This document shows positions 1-5,937 of a stretch of DNA of 9,327 nucleotides, piece by piece. The translations under genes were made by a program, and so were the position numbers. Numbering within the stretch: position 1 is the first letter of the stretch; the number at the start of each line of letters is the position of its first letter. This DNA comes from Xanthobacteraceae bacterium (GTDB taxonomy: Bacteria; Pseudomonadota; Alphaproteobacteria; Rhizobiales; Xanthobacteraceae). A model generated the notes under the pieces. The model had not been told where the DNA came from. It searched no databases and was given only the letters and a program-made list of their open reading frames with translations. Location of the stretch: positions 1 to 9,327 of the forward strand of contig JASHSE010000168.1 of the NCBI GenBank assembly GCA_030036975.1, given 5' to 3'.

Positions 1-313
1 CGACGATGCGGCCCGCAAGCACACGCCGTTCCATCTCCACCCGGTGTCGGGCCGCCGTGAATGCAGTTCGCAACGGTTCGCCGCGCCGCGCCTCCACCGC
101 GAGAATCTGCTGACGGAGTTCGACGAGGGTTTGGTCTGCGGTTGACTTTGCAGTACTGCTCGGCCGGTTCGATGTTTCGATGCCGAGGCGCTCATAAAGT
201 GCCGTGCTGAAGGCATTGACCAGCGCTGCGGCGCGCGCGCGGCGCTCATCACAGCAGCACCGCCCGCCCGCAATCCGCTTAAGTTTTGCCAACAGGCCGG
301 CAATTTCGTGCAT
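1..313 (-). CDS. Possible partial hypothetical protein running off the left edge
   Basis: This open minus-strand frame has no stop for at least 104 codons from an ATG at 313 and leaves the window still open, so the C-terminus is missing. The frame also stays open upstream to a TAA near 397 but has no earlier ATG, GTG or TTG. I do not recognise a family. The N-terminal part has a Cys-Cys-Cys cluster (about residues 20-22). The second half is rich in Ala, Glu, Arg, Gln and Leu and reads like amphipathic helix. There is no good Shine-Dalgarno (SD) sequence at the usual distance from the ATG. The opposite strand is also open from base 2 to a stop near 145, with high GC at its third position, so the coding strand is not settled. 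I prefer the minus strand for its length and ordinary amino acid composition. It would be divergent from the MFS gene. Confidence 0.35.
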   Translation of the reverse strand, partial: MHEIAGLLAKLKRIAGGRCCCDERRARAAALVNAFSTALYERLGIETSNRPSSTAKSTADQTLVELRQQILAVEARRGEPLRTAFTAARHRVEMERRVLAGRIV

Positions 314-600
314 CGCGGCGCAAGCCTCGCCTTCATCGCAACAATGCCGGGCGGAATGCGCGGTTTCCGTGCCGGCCGACTTCGCGTAGTATGTTTAAGG
401 AGTCGTTTCGGGCGCCGCCGGCCTTCGCTGCGGCACTTGCAGCCCACAAAACTCATCGGCCGCCTGCCGGTGCCCCGCCACAAATGGCGGCCAGCCTTGC
501 AATCGAGGCGGTTGCATTGCCCCGCCGCGCCGGCCAAGTGGAGACAATTGCGCGCAAAAGCCATTGCTCGCCATAGTGCCGTGGATGTTGTCAGCCAAAA
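314..600. other. Intergenic region upstream of the MFS gene
   Basis: No convincing gene lies here. Several overlapping frames are open on both strands (for example an ATG at 391 reading to 576, and a minus frame 631-395), but none has a good SD or a recognisable protein. A perfect 10-base palindrome, TTGCGCGCAA, sits at 548-557, about 45 bases before the MFS start, and could be an operator half of something. A very weak promoter-like pair is visible nearby (TTGCGC at 548-553 and CATAGT at 572-577, spacer 18). Neither is strong enough to call on its own. Confidence 0.5.
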
Positions 601-2181
601 ATGACCAGCGACGCGCCCCGTAGGCATGCATCCGCCATCGCCGCCGATTCTGTGCGTGGGACGATGCGTTCTGCGCGCGCGCAGCTTGGCAGGCTGGAAC
701 CGGCTCAAACGGATGAGTTGGCGCAGCCGGCGCGCGCTGCGCCGCTCGATCATGCCACTATCCGCGCCATCGTCGCCGGAATCATGCTCGCCATGTTCCT
801 GTCGGCACTGGAACAGACCATCGTCGCACCGGCGCTGCCGGCCATCGGCAAGAGTTTGGGCAACGTCGATGATCTGTCCTGGGTCATCACCGCCTATCTG
901 CTGGCATTGACGGCGACCACGCCGCTGTTCGGTAAACTCTCGGACATTTACGGCCGCCGTGCCGTCCTTCTGCTCGCCATCGGCATTTTCATTCTCGGGT
1001 CGATCGCCTGCGCGCTGGCGCCGAGCCTTTGGGCGCTGGTTCTCTCCCGCGGGCTGCAGGGTATTGGCGGCGGCGGCCTGCTGCCGATCGCTCAGACCAT
1101 CATCGCCGACTTGCTGTCGCCACGCGAACGGCCGGTGGTGCAGGGCCGCACCTCGATTATGTTCATGAGCGCCAGCATTTTGGGCCCGGTGCTCGGCGGC
1201 CTCTTAACCGACCATCTGCACTGGTCGTTCATTTTCTGGATCAACGTGCCGCTTGGCGGTGTCGCGCTGGTCATGACCGAACGCGCGTTGCGCCGCTTGC
1301 CGCGCAACGACCGGCCGCATCGGCTCGACGTGATCGGCGCGGTGCTGATGGTCGGCGCGGCGCTGGCGCTGATGCTGGCGCTGAGCCTCGGCGGCACGCA
1401 CGTTTCGTGGACTTCATCACGCATGATCGCGCTGCTTGGCTGTTCCGCCGCGCTATGGGTTCTGTTCGCGCTGCGGTTATTGTCGGCGCGCGAACCGTTC
1501 ATCCCGCTGGCGATCCTGCACGGGCGCGTCACCAGCGCCATGACGGTCGCGGCGTTCTTTTCGATTGGCACCGTGATCGGCGTCACCATCTACATGCCGC
1601 TGTACTGCCAGACCGTGCTCGGCGTCTCGGCGAGCCTTTCCGGGTTGGCGCTGATCGCCTATATGGGCGGCGCCACGCTCGGCTCACTGATTTCGACCAG
1701 GTTCATCGTGCGCATCAGGCATTACATGCGTGTGCCGCTTGGTGGGCTCGTGGTTGCGGTGGCTATGCTCGGCGTACTGGCGATCGATCCGGCCGCCCAT
1801 ACCTTCGCCGAGGTGGTCGGCCTCCTGTTCGTAATCGGCTGCGGACTGGGCCCGATGTATCCGGTCAGCACCATCGTGATGCAGAATGTGGTGAAGCCGC
1901 ATCAGCTCGGCACCGCAACCGGCACGCTGAATTTTTTTCGCACGCTCGGCGGCGCCATCGTGGTTGCCGTGTTCGGTGCCATCGTGCTGGGCGGCGTTGC
2001 CGGAGGCTCGGTGATGACGCTCGACAAGCTTGCCGCCGGACACAGCGATCTAGGCCCGGCGTTTCACTGGGTGTTTATCGCCGCCGCGATCTGCCTCGGC
2101 ATTTCGTTCTGCTGCTTATTGGCGGTCGAGGAACGGCCGCTGCACGGGCCGCTGCACGCCGACGAAACCGCCGCCGACTAA
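601..2181 (+). CDS. MFS drug efflux transporter, DHA2 family (14-TM, EmrB/QacA type)
   Basis: A 526-residue inner-membrane, proton-driven exporter of the major facilitator superfamily. The first 50 or so residues are a hydrophilic cytoplasmic tail. TM1 (about 56-80) carries the DHA2 signature with L70-E71-Q72-T73-I-V and ALPAI, with Glu where many members have Asp. Motif A is at 111-120 (GKLSDIYGRR) in the loop between TM2 and TM3. The antiporter motif C appears as LGPVLGG at 194-200, followed by the family's FIFWINVPLG at 210-219. Length and hydrophobic pattern fit 14 TM segments. The substrate cannot be inferred; relatives export drugs, dyes or toxic organic compounds. The ATG at 601 has no clear SD, and an in-frame ATG at 664 is an alternative that keeps every TM segment. 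No dedicated regulator is visible beside it. The stop lies 3 bases from the convergent gene's stop. Family confident, exact start less so. Confidence 0.93.
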   Translation: MTSDAPRRHASAIAADSVRGTMRSARAQLGRLEPAQTDELAQPARAAPLDHATIRAIVAGIMLAMFLSALEQTIVAPALPAIGKSLGNVDDLSWVITAYLLALTATTPLFGKLSDIYGRRAVLLLAIGIFILGSIACALAPSLWALVLSRGLQGIGGGGLLPIAQTIIADLLSPRERPVVQGRTSIMFMSASILGPVLGGLLTDHLHWSFIFWINVPLGGVALVMTERALRRLPRNDRPHRLDVIGAVLMVGAALALMLALSLGGTHVSWTSSRMIALLGCSAALWVLFALRLLSAREPFIPLAILHGRVTSAMTVAAFFSIGTVIGVTIYMPLYCQTVLGVSASLSGLALIAYMGGATLGSLISTRFIVRIRHYMRVPLGGLVVAVAMLGVLAIDPAAHTFAEVVGLLFVIGCGLGPMYPVSTIVMQNVVKPHQLGTATGTLNFFRTLGGAIVVAVFGAIVLGGVAGGSVMTLDKLAAGHSDLGPAFHWVFIAAAICLGISFCCLLAVEERPLHGPLHADETAAD

Positions 2182-2184
2182 TCT

Positions 2185-2970
2185 CTAAGTGCCGGCACGA
2201 ACGGTAGGTCGCGCCGCTTGGTCGCCCAGATGCCGGCGCAGCAAAATACCGGGCCCGTCGAGAGGCCCTGTGCCCATCATCTTGAGGGCATGCCATAGGC
2301 TGACTTGGTTCGTCGTCAGGACGGGCTTGCCCAGATCGTGCTCCAGCCGATCGATGATGCTAAACGTACTCCAATTGCCGCAAGCCAGCATGACCGCGTC
2401 GGCGCCCGGCCTGTTCACGCGGTGTCCGGCATCGAAGGCGGTTTGCGGATCGAGCAGCCCGATCTCGAGATTGCGGACGAGCCCCAGCGCCTCTTGCGCG
2501 AGGACGTTGACGCCGTTTGCTTCAAGAAACGCGACGACGCTGTGGTTGATCGAAGCGCTCCACGGCGCGCCGAGTACGATCCGTTTGACGGAAAGCACAT
2601 GCAACGCCTCGAGCAGCGCTGTCGAGGCCGTGGTGGCCGGCTTGCCGCTTGCGGCGGTTATGCGGTTGATCAGTTCCTGGTCGTAGCCGGGGCCGTTGCG
2701 TGACGACGGGGCAGTCGCCGGAAAAATGATCACGTCAACGTCGACATCGGCCAGTTTTTGACTCTCGCTTTCGATTTCCCGGACGATCCGTAGCGTCGAG
2801 TCCGCATCCACGTTGTTCAACCGCATGCGCGCCACGTGCAGCGTGATATCGTCCGGCAGCGCTCTGCCGATATCCCGTTCCTGCACCGAGCTCGAGGATG
2901 GCAGGAGCAAACCGATCCGCCGAAAGTCCCTTCGCTGCGCCACGGGAATCCTCCTCGTTGGCGATGTCAC
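2185..2970 (-). CDS. Asp/Glu racemase superfamily protein, arylmalonate decarboxylase / maleate isomerase-like
   Basis: A 261-residue cytosolic enzyme of the Asp/Glu racemase fold. The closest pattern I recognise is arylmalonate decarboxylase (AMDase) and maleate cis-trans isomerase. The C-terminal active-site block LACGNWSTF (195-203) carries the only cysteine, C197, matching the catalytic Cys188 block of AMDase. The N-terminal block FPATAPSS (83-90) matches the AMDase GTS loop: Thr is kept, and the position that is Cys in racemases and isomerases is A85. The GKPATTASTALLEAL stretch (109-123) and GKPVLTTNQVSLWHAL (214-229) are also family-typical. With one cysteine, two-base racemisation is unlikely; cofactor-free decarboxylation of a malonate-type acid is more consistent, but this is inference. 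Translation starts at a GTG whose GTGA overlaps the stop of the SDR-like gene, so the two are probably coupled. It is the last gene of the minus-strand cluster and converges on the MFS gene. Confidence 0.85.
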   Translation of the reverse strand: MTSPTRRIPVAQRRDFRRIGLLLPSSSSVQERDIGRALPDDITLHVARMRLNNVDADSTLRIVREIESESQKLADVDVDVIIFPATAPSSRNGPGYDQELINRITAASGKPATTASTALLEALHVLSVKRIVLGAPWSASINHSVVAFLEANGVNVLAQEALGLVRNLEIGLLDPQTAFDAGHRVNRPGADAVMLACGNWSTFSIIDRLEHDLGKPVLTTNQVSLWHALKMMGTGPLDGPGILLRRHLGDQAARPTVRAGT

Positions 2971-3743
2971 ACCACAGGCGAACGCCCGCCGTCGACATTG
3001 ACCGCCGTACCCGTGATGTAGCTGCCTTGCTCCGACACCAGGAAGCAGGCGAGATTGGCGAACTCCTCGGCGTCGCCGAAGCGTCCGATTGGAATCTCCT
3101 TTTCGTGCGCCTTGTAGTACTCCTCGATCGGCACATTAGTCCGTTTCGCCCGCTGCACATGCTGGTCGGCGCGAATGAGTCCGACCAGCAAGGCGTTCAC
3201 CAGCACGTTGTGCGGCGCAAACTCCTGCGACAGCGCCTTGGTCATCGCCATGCCTGCCGCGCGCGATATCGAAGTCGGCATGCTGTTGGGTCGCGGCGCT
3301 TTGGCTCCGATATTGAGCACGTTGATGATGCGGCCCCAGCGTCGCTCTTTCATCTGCGGCGCGACCAGCCGGATCAACCGTATTGCTGCGAACAGCTTCA
3401 GTTCGAGGTCGTCGCGGAGGATGTCGTCGGTGAGTTTCTCGAACGGCATCGCCCGGGACGTTCCCGCATTGTTGACGATGATGTCGACTTTATCGAATGT
3501 TTTCATCACCTCCTGGTAGGCGCGCTGGATATCGGCCGCCGTGCTGACATCAGCCTGAACGCCGATGACGCGAGCCTGGCTTGACTTCCGAATAGCCGCG
3601 AGCGCTTCGTTGAGCGGCTCTGCAGTGCGCGCGATGATGGCGACGTCGGCGCCGGAGGCCGCGAAGCGCGTCGCCACCGCAAAGCCGATCCCCTTGCTGC
3701 CGCCAGTAACGATCGCAGCACGTCCCGACAGACTGATTTGCAT
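2967..3743 (-). CDS. Divergent short-chain dehydrogenase/reductase-like protein lacking the canonical catalytic residues
   Basis: A 258-residue Rossmann-fold SDR-like protein. The dinucleotide motif is intact (TGGSKGIG, residues 13-20), with R39 after the second strand suggesting NADP preference, D65-V66 contacting adenine, and NNAG at 91-94. In the active site the usual Ser-(about 12)-Tyr-x-x-x-Lys is replaced. Aligned on IIN (139-141) and the following helix AAGMAMTKAL, Ser becomes N144, Tyr becomes T157 and Lys becomes R161. The upstream Asn of the tetrad also seems to be Lys (K116). The C-terminal NVDGGRSPVV and ITGTAVNVDGG block is normal. It may use a different chemistry or be non-catalytic. 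Start choice: the ATG at 3743 has a perfect GGAGG five bases upstream; the frame can be opened at a TTG (3755), but that would bury the SD. It lies downstream of the ThDP gene, separated by a REPIN, and overlaps the next gene by GTGA. Confidence 0.88.
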   Translation of the reverse strand: MQISLSGRAAIVTGGSKGIGFAVATRFAASGADVAIIARTAEPLNEALAAIRKSSQARVIGVQADVSTAADIQRAYQEVMKTFDKVDIIVNNAGTSRAMPFEKLTDDILRDDLELKLFAAIRLIRLVAPQMKERRWGRIINVLNIGAKAPRPNSMPTSISRAAGMAMTKALSQEFAPHNVLVNALLVGLIRADQHVQRAKRTNVPIEEYYKAHEKEIPIGRFGDAEEFANLACFLVSEQGSYITGTAVNVDGGRSPVV

Positions 3744-3767
3744 GGCGTCCTCCAAACTTGAGCAAGC

Positions 3768-3848
3768 GTAGCCCGGATTGAGCGCAGCGAAATCCGGGAC
3801 ATGTATTGCCGTCGATCCCCGGGTTTCGCTTTGCTCAACCCGGGCTAC
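3768..3848. repeat. REPIN-like element: two inverted GTAG-footed REP palindromes
   Basis: Two 32-base REP units face each other: 3768-3799 on the plus strand and 3817-3848 on the minus strand, matching at 27 of 32 positions. Each begins with GTAG at the outer end and folds on itself (CCCGGATT with AATCCGGG in the first; CCCGGGTT with AACCCGGG in the second). A GTAG foot plus hairpin is the hallmark of REP sequences mobilised by REP-associated tyrosine transposases (RAYTs), and paired inverted REPs form a REPIN. Homology continues outward: TGAGCAAG at 3759-3766 is mirrored by CTTGCTCA at 3848-3855, so the outer arm contains the ThDP gene's TGA stop. The RNA would form a long hairpin between two co-oriented genes. 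No RAYT gene is in the window. Confidence 0.85.
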
Positions 3849-3852
3849 TTGC

Positions 3853-5535
3853 TCACATATTGCCGTGGCCGCGCTTGATGGTCTGGCGGATGATCGGCGC
3901 CGTGACCTGATCCGAGATCTGGATGTTCCATATTTCGCTTTCGCCCTGCGCGGCGAAGTCGGCGAACAGTTTTGGGATCACCGACACATCGCGTATCTCG
4001 TGACCGCGCAGGCCGAAGCCGCGCGCGATGTTTTCAAGGGCGGGCCGGCCGAACACAGCCAGGCTGTCGTCGAGGCCGTCGGCGCGCAGCTTGTGAAACT
4101 CCGAGCCGTAGCCGCCGTCGTTCATTGCGCAGATCAGGATGCGAAAGCCTTGACGCTTGAGCGTCTCGAGCTCCTGGATATGGAACAACAGTCCGCCGTC
4201 GCCTTCGAACAGCACGATCCTGCCGTCGCCGCCTTGCCAGCGCGCCGCCGCGACGCCGAGCGCATACGACAGGCCGTTGCCGACTGCGCCGAATTCACGG
4301 ACCGTCGTGTAGCGCTCCGCCGGCCGCCCGCGCATCTGCGTGTTGAAATAGGCTTGGTGGCCGCCGCCGACGACGATGTCCCAATCCTTTGGCACAACCG
4401 CGTCGATGGCCCGGATCGCCTCGCGTGGATCCAGCACCCCGGGCGCGATGTCGAACGGCATCGAGTCCGCCGGCTCGGTCGCGATGCGATGCGCGAGCTC
4501 TTTCGAGCGTATGGAAGCCGCCGTCGGTTTGCCAACGCCCAATTTTTTGTCGAGACCGGCGAGGATGGCCTCGACGCCGACGAGCGCATCTGATCTGACG
4601 TAGATGTCGGCGGCTTTCTGTCCGTCGCGCAAGCCGCGCGGGGCATCGTCGAGCTGGATCTTGCAGGCCTTTCCCCAGTAGTGCCCGCCACCGACATAGT
4701 AGGATAGGCTCGTCCCGACCGCGAGCACGACGTCAGCGGACTCGTAGATCTCTCTGCCCAATGACGTGAAGTAGCTGCCGGTGGTGCCGAGCCCGAACGG
4801 ATGGTCGTGGAAAAGGCCGCGCGCGGGCAGCGTGTTGGAGAGCAAGGCGCCGCAGCGATCGGCGAGCTTGATCACCGCATCGCGCGCGCCGGACCACAGC
4901 ACGCCGCGGCCGCCGAGGATGATCGGCCGCTTGGCCGCGGCCAAGTGCTCGACCGCCTCGGCCACGAGCTGCGGATCGGGCTGCATGCGCCCGACCTTGG
5001 GCTGGTACATCGCCGAGGTCTCGTACGGCTGGTTGGCCATGTATTCGACCTTCTGCAGGTCGTAGGGAATGCCCAGCACCACCGGGCACCGCTCGTACTT
5101 GGCGATATGGAAGGCCTCGCGCACGTAGTCCATCATGCGCGGCACGCTATGCGCGGCGACGTAATGCGCCCCAGTCGCCGTCACCAAGGGCGCCTGGTCG
5201 ATGGACTGGTTGTAGAACTTGGCGTTGATCGGCGACTCGCCGGCGAACACCACCATGGGCAGGCGGGCGCGAACCGCGGCCGGGAGGGCCGTCATCAACT
5301 GGGTCACGCCGGGCCCGCACGTGACCGAGGCCACGGCGAGCTTGCCGGTTGCGACATTGTAGGCTGTCGCCGCCGCCACGGTAACGTGCTCGTGCCTGAC
5401 ATGGACGGTATGTACGCCCGGCAATTTGGCAAAGGCCGTGGACCAGTGCATGTTGCCGTCGCCCATCAGGACGAACTGCGTGTCGACTCCCTCGGCAAGG
5501 AACGCTTCCGCGAGGGCTTCGTAGAGTTTGGGCAT
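3853..5535 (-). CDS. Thiamine-diphosphate-dependent enzyme, acetolactate synthase / 2-oxo acid decarboxylase superfamily
   Basis: A 560-residue cytosolic enzyme with the three-domain layout of the acetolactate synthase, benzoylformate decarboxylase and oxalyl-CoA decarboxylase superfamily. The N-terminal PYR domain (about 1-170) has RHEH at 47-50, with E49 as the expected ThDP-activating glutamate, and the family's VTCGPGVTQLMTALPAA stretch. The middle domain (about 190-330) carries RPIILGGRG and ADVVLAVGTSLSY. The C-terminal PP domain has EFGAVGNGLSYALG and the ThDP/metal motif GDG at 445-447, then 24 residues, then N472-D473; the usual second Asn is Asp. The substrate (a 2-oxo acid in most relatives) cannot be named. 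Start: ATG at 5535, matching the family's N-terminus, without a clear SD; a longer frame from a TTG at 5604 adds an unlikely 23 residues. It heads a cluster with the SDR-like and AMDase-like genes. The stop codon lies in the outer arm of the REPIN. Confidence 0.92.
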   Translation of the reverse strand: MPKLYEALAEAFLAEGVDTQFVLMGDGNMHWSTAFAKLPGVHTVHVRHEHVTVAAATAYNVATGKLAVASVTCGPGVTQLMTALPAAVRARLPMVVFAGESPINAKFYNQSIDQAPLVTATGAHYVAAHSVPRMMDYVREAFHIAKYERCPVVLGIPYDLQKVEYMANQPYETSAMYQPKVGRMQPDPQLVAEAVEHLAAAKRPIILGGRGVLWSGARDAVIKLADRCGALLSNTLPARGLFHDHPFGLGTTGSYFTSLGREIYESADVVLAVGTSLSYYVGGGHYWGKACKIQLDDAPRGLRDGQKAADIYVRSDALVGVEAILAGLDKKLGVGKPTAASIRSKELAHRIATEPADSMPFDIAPGVLDPREAIRAIDAVVPKDWDIVVGGGHQAYFNTQMRGRPAERYTTVREFGAVGNGLSYALGVAAARWQGGDGRIVLFEGDGGLLFHIQELETLKRQGFRILICAMNDGGYGSEFHKLRADGLDDSLAVFGRPALENIARGFGLRGHEIRDVSVIPKLFADFAAQGESEIWNIQISDQVTAPIIRQTIKRGHGNM

Positions 5536-5554
5536 GGGCGCGTTACTACGTGGA

Positions 5555-5719
5555 CTATGAGGTGGTCTGGTACGCAACAAGCATGCCCGGCAACGGCCAG
5601 TCAATTGTTTGAGAGAGTAAACTAAATCTCGTTAAGGCCGCATCACCCTGAGCGACCGCAGCCGTGACGCAGACAAAGAGACCAGGCAAAGCAGCCGCGA
5701 TAAGAGCATTGCACAGCAT
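5555..5719 (-). CDS. Possible small secreted or membrane peptide, 54 residues
   Basis: A short minus-strand frame runs from an ATG at 5719 to a TAG at 5557-5555, ending 19 bases before the ThDP gene's ATG. GGGAGG (5735-5730) lies upstream, with 10 bases between it and the ATG. The peptide opens with MLCNALIAAALPGLFVCV, a hydrophobic segment like a Sec signal peptide, followed by an AVA-Q site near residue 23. That leaves a mature part of about 30 residues that I do not recognise. Against it, third-position GC is only about half, well below the neighbouring genes, so it could be the 5' stub of a lost gene or chance. If real it would be the first gene of the ThDP-SDR-AMDase cluster, and its translation could influence the weakly initiated ThDP gene. 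Confidence 0.35.
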   Translation of the reverse strand: MLCNALIAAALPGLFVCVTAAVAQGDAALTRFSLLSQTIDWPLPGMLVAYQTTS

Positions 5720-5937
5720 ATGGCATGTCCTCCCGTGCGGCGGCGATCGTCTGTCGCCGCGTTCATCGACCCGCCGTCGGCGACCGCAACGCGTACTATT
5801 GCGCCGCCTGCTTTTTCAGCGCGTCGATCTCGCCGGCACATGCCAGACATCCCGTGCCGGTTTTGCATCCCTGACCAGCCGCCTGAAAGCCCCCGGCGGA
5901 CGATCCTCCCCGTCTCGCCGGGGAGCTTATGTCCGGT
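5720..5937. other. Gap between the protease and the ThDP cluster, with a leader hairpin and a possible gene remnant
   Basis: No complete gene is supported. A perfect hairpin (GCGGCGA / TCGCCGC, 7-base loop) at 5740-5760 sits just before the GGGAGG sequence at 5735-5730, where it could affect translation or mRNA stability of the small ORF. On the minus strand one frame, ending in TAG at 5798-5796, reads like a protein C-terminus (CLACAGEIDALKKQAAQ) but has no ATG or GTG start after its last upstream stop; it may be a decayed gene end. A second hairpin at 5906-5925 is listed separately. Confidence 0.45.
5906..5925 (-). terminator. Hairpin downstream of the protease gene, terminator-like
   Basis: CTCCCCG and CGGGGAG form a perfect 7-base-pair GC-rich stem with a 6-base loop, starting 12 bases after the protease stop codon on the minus strand. 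A second, weaker stem (CCGCC with GGCGG) follows at about 5878-5899. No T-run follows, so this is not a classical intrinsic terminator. It may stabilise the 3' end or act with Rho. Confidence 0.35.

Noticed and set aside
286..631. Small open frames on both strands before the MFS gene (286-576, 308-604, minus 631-395)
   Set aside because: No SD, unusual composition, mutual overlap and no recognisable protein.
1029..2207. Long open frame of 392 codons on the plus strand, overlapping the MFS gene
   Set aside because: It is an Arg/Ala/His-rich frameshift of the MFS gene without any recognisable domain; the MFS frame carries all the family motifs.
3744..3755. TTG start giving the SDR-like protein four more residues
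   Set aside because: That start would place the strong GGAGG inside the coding region; the ATG at 3743 is five bases after it.
5536..5604. TTG start extending the ThDP enzyme by 23 residues
   Set aside because: The extension is Arg/Cys-rich and unlike the family, whose N-terminus fits the ATG at 5535; it would also overlap the small ORF.
5575..5604. TTGACT on the minus strand as a -35 box for the ThDP gene
   Set aside because: At 17-18 bases spacing there is only CTTGTT or TTGTTG, a poor -10 match.
3778..5625. Long plus-strand open frames (3778-4593 and 4801-5625) opposite the ThDP gene
   Set aside because: They are antisense mirrors of a clearly recognisable ThDP enzyme and show no domain of their own.
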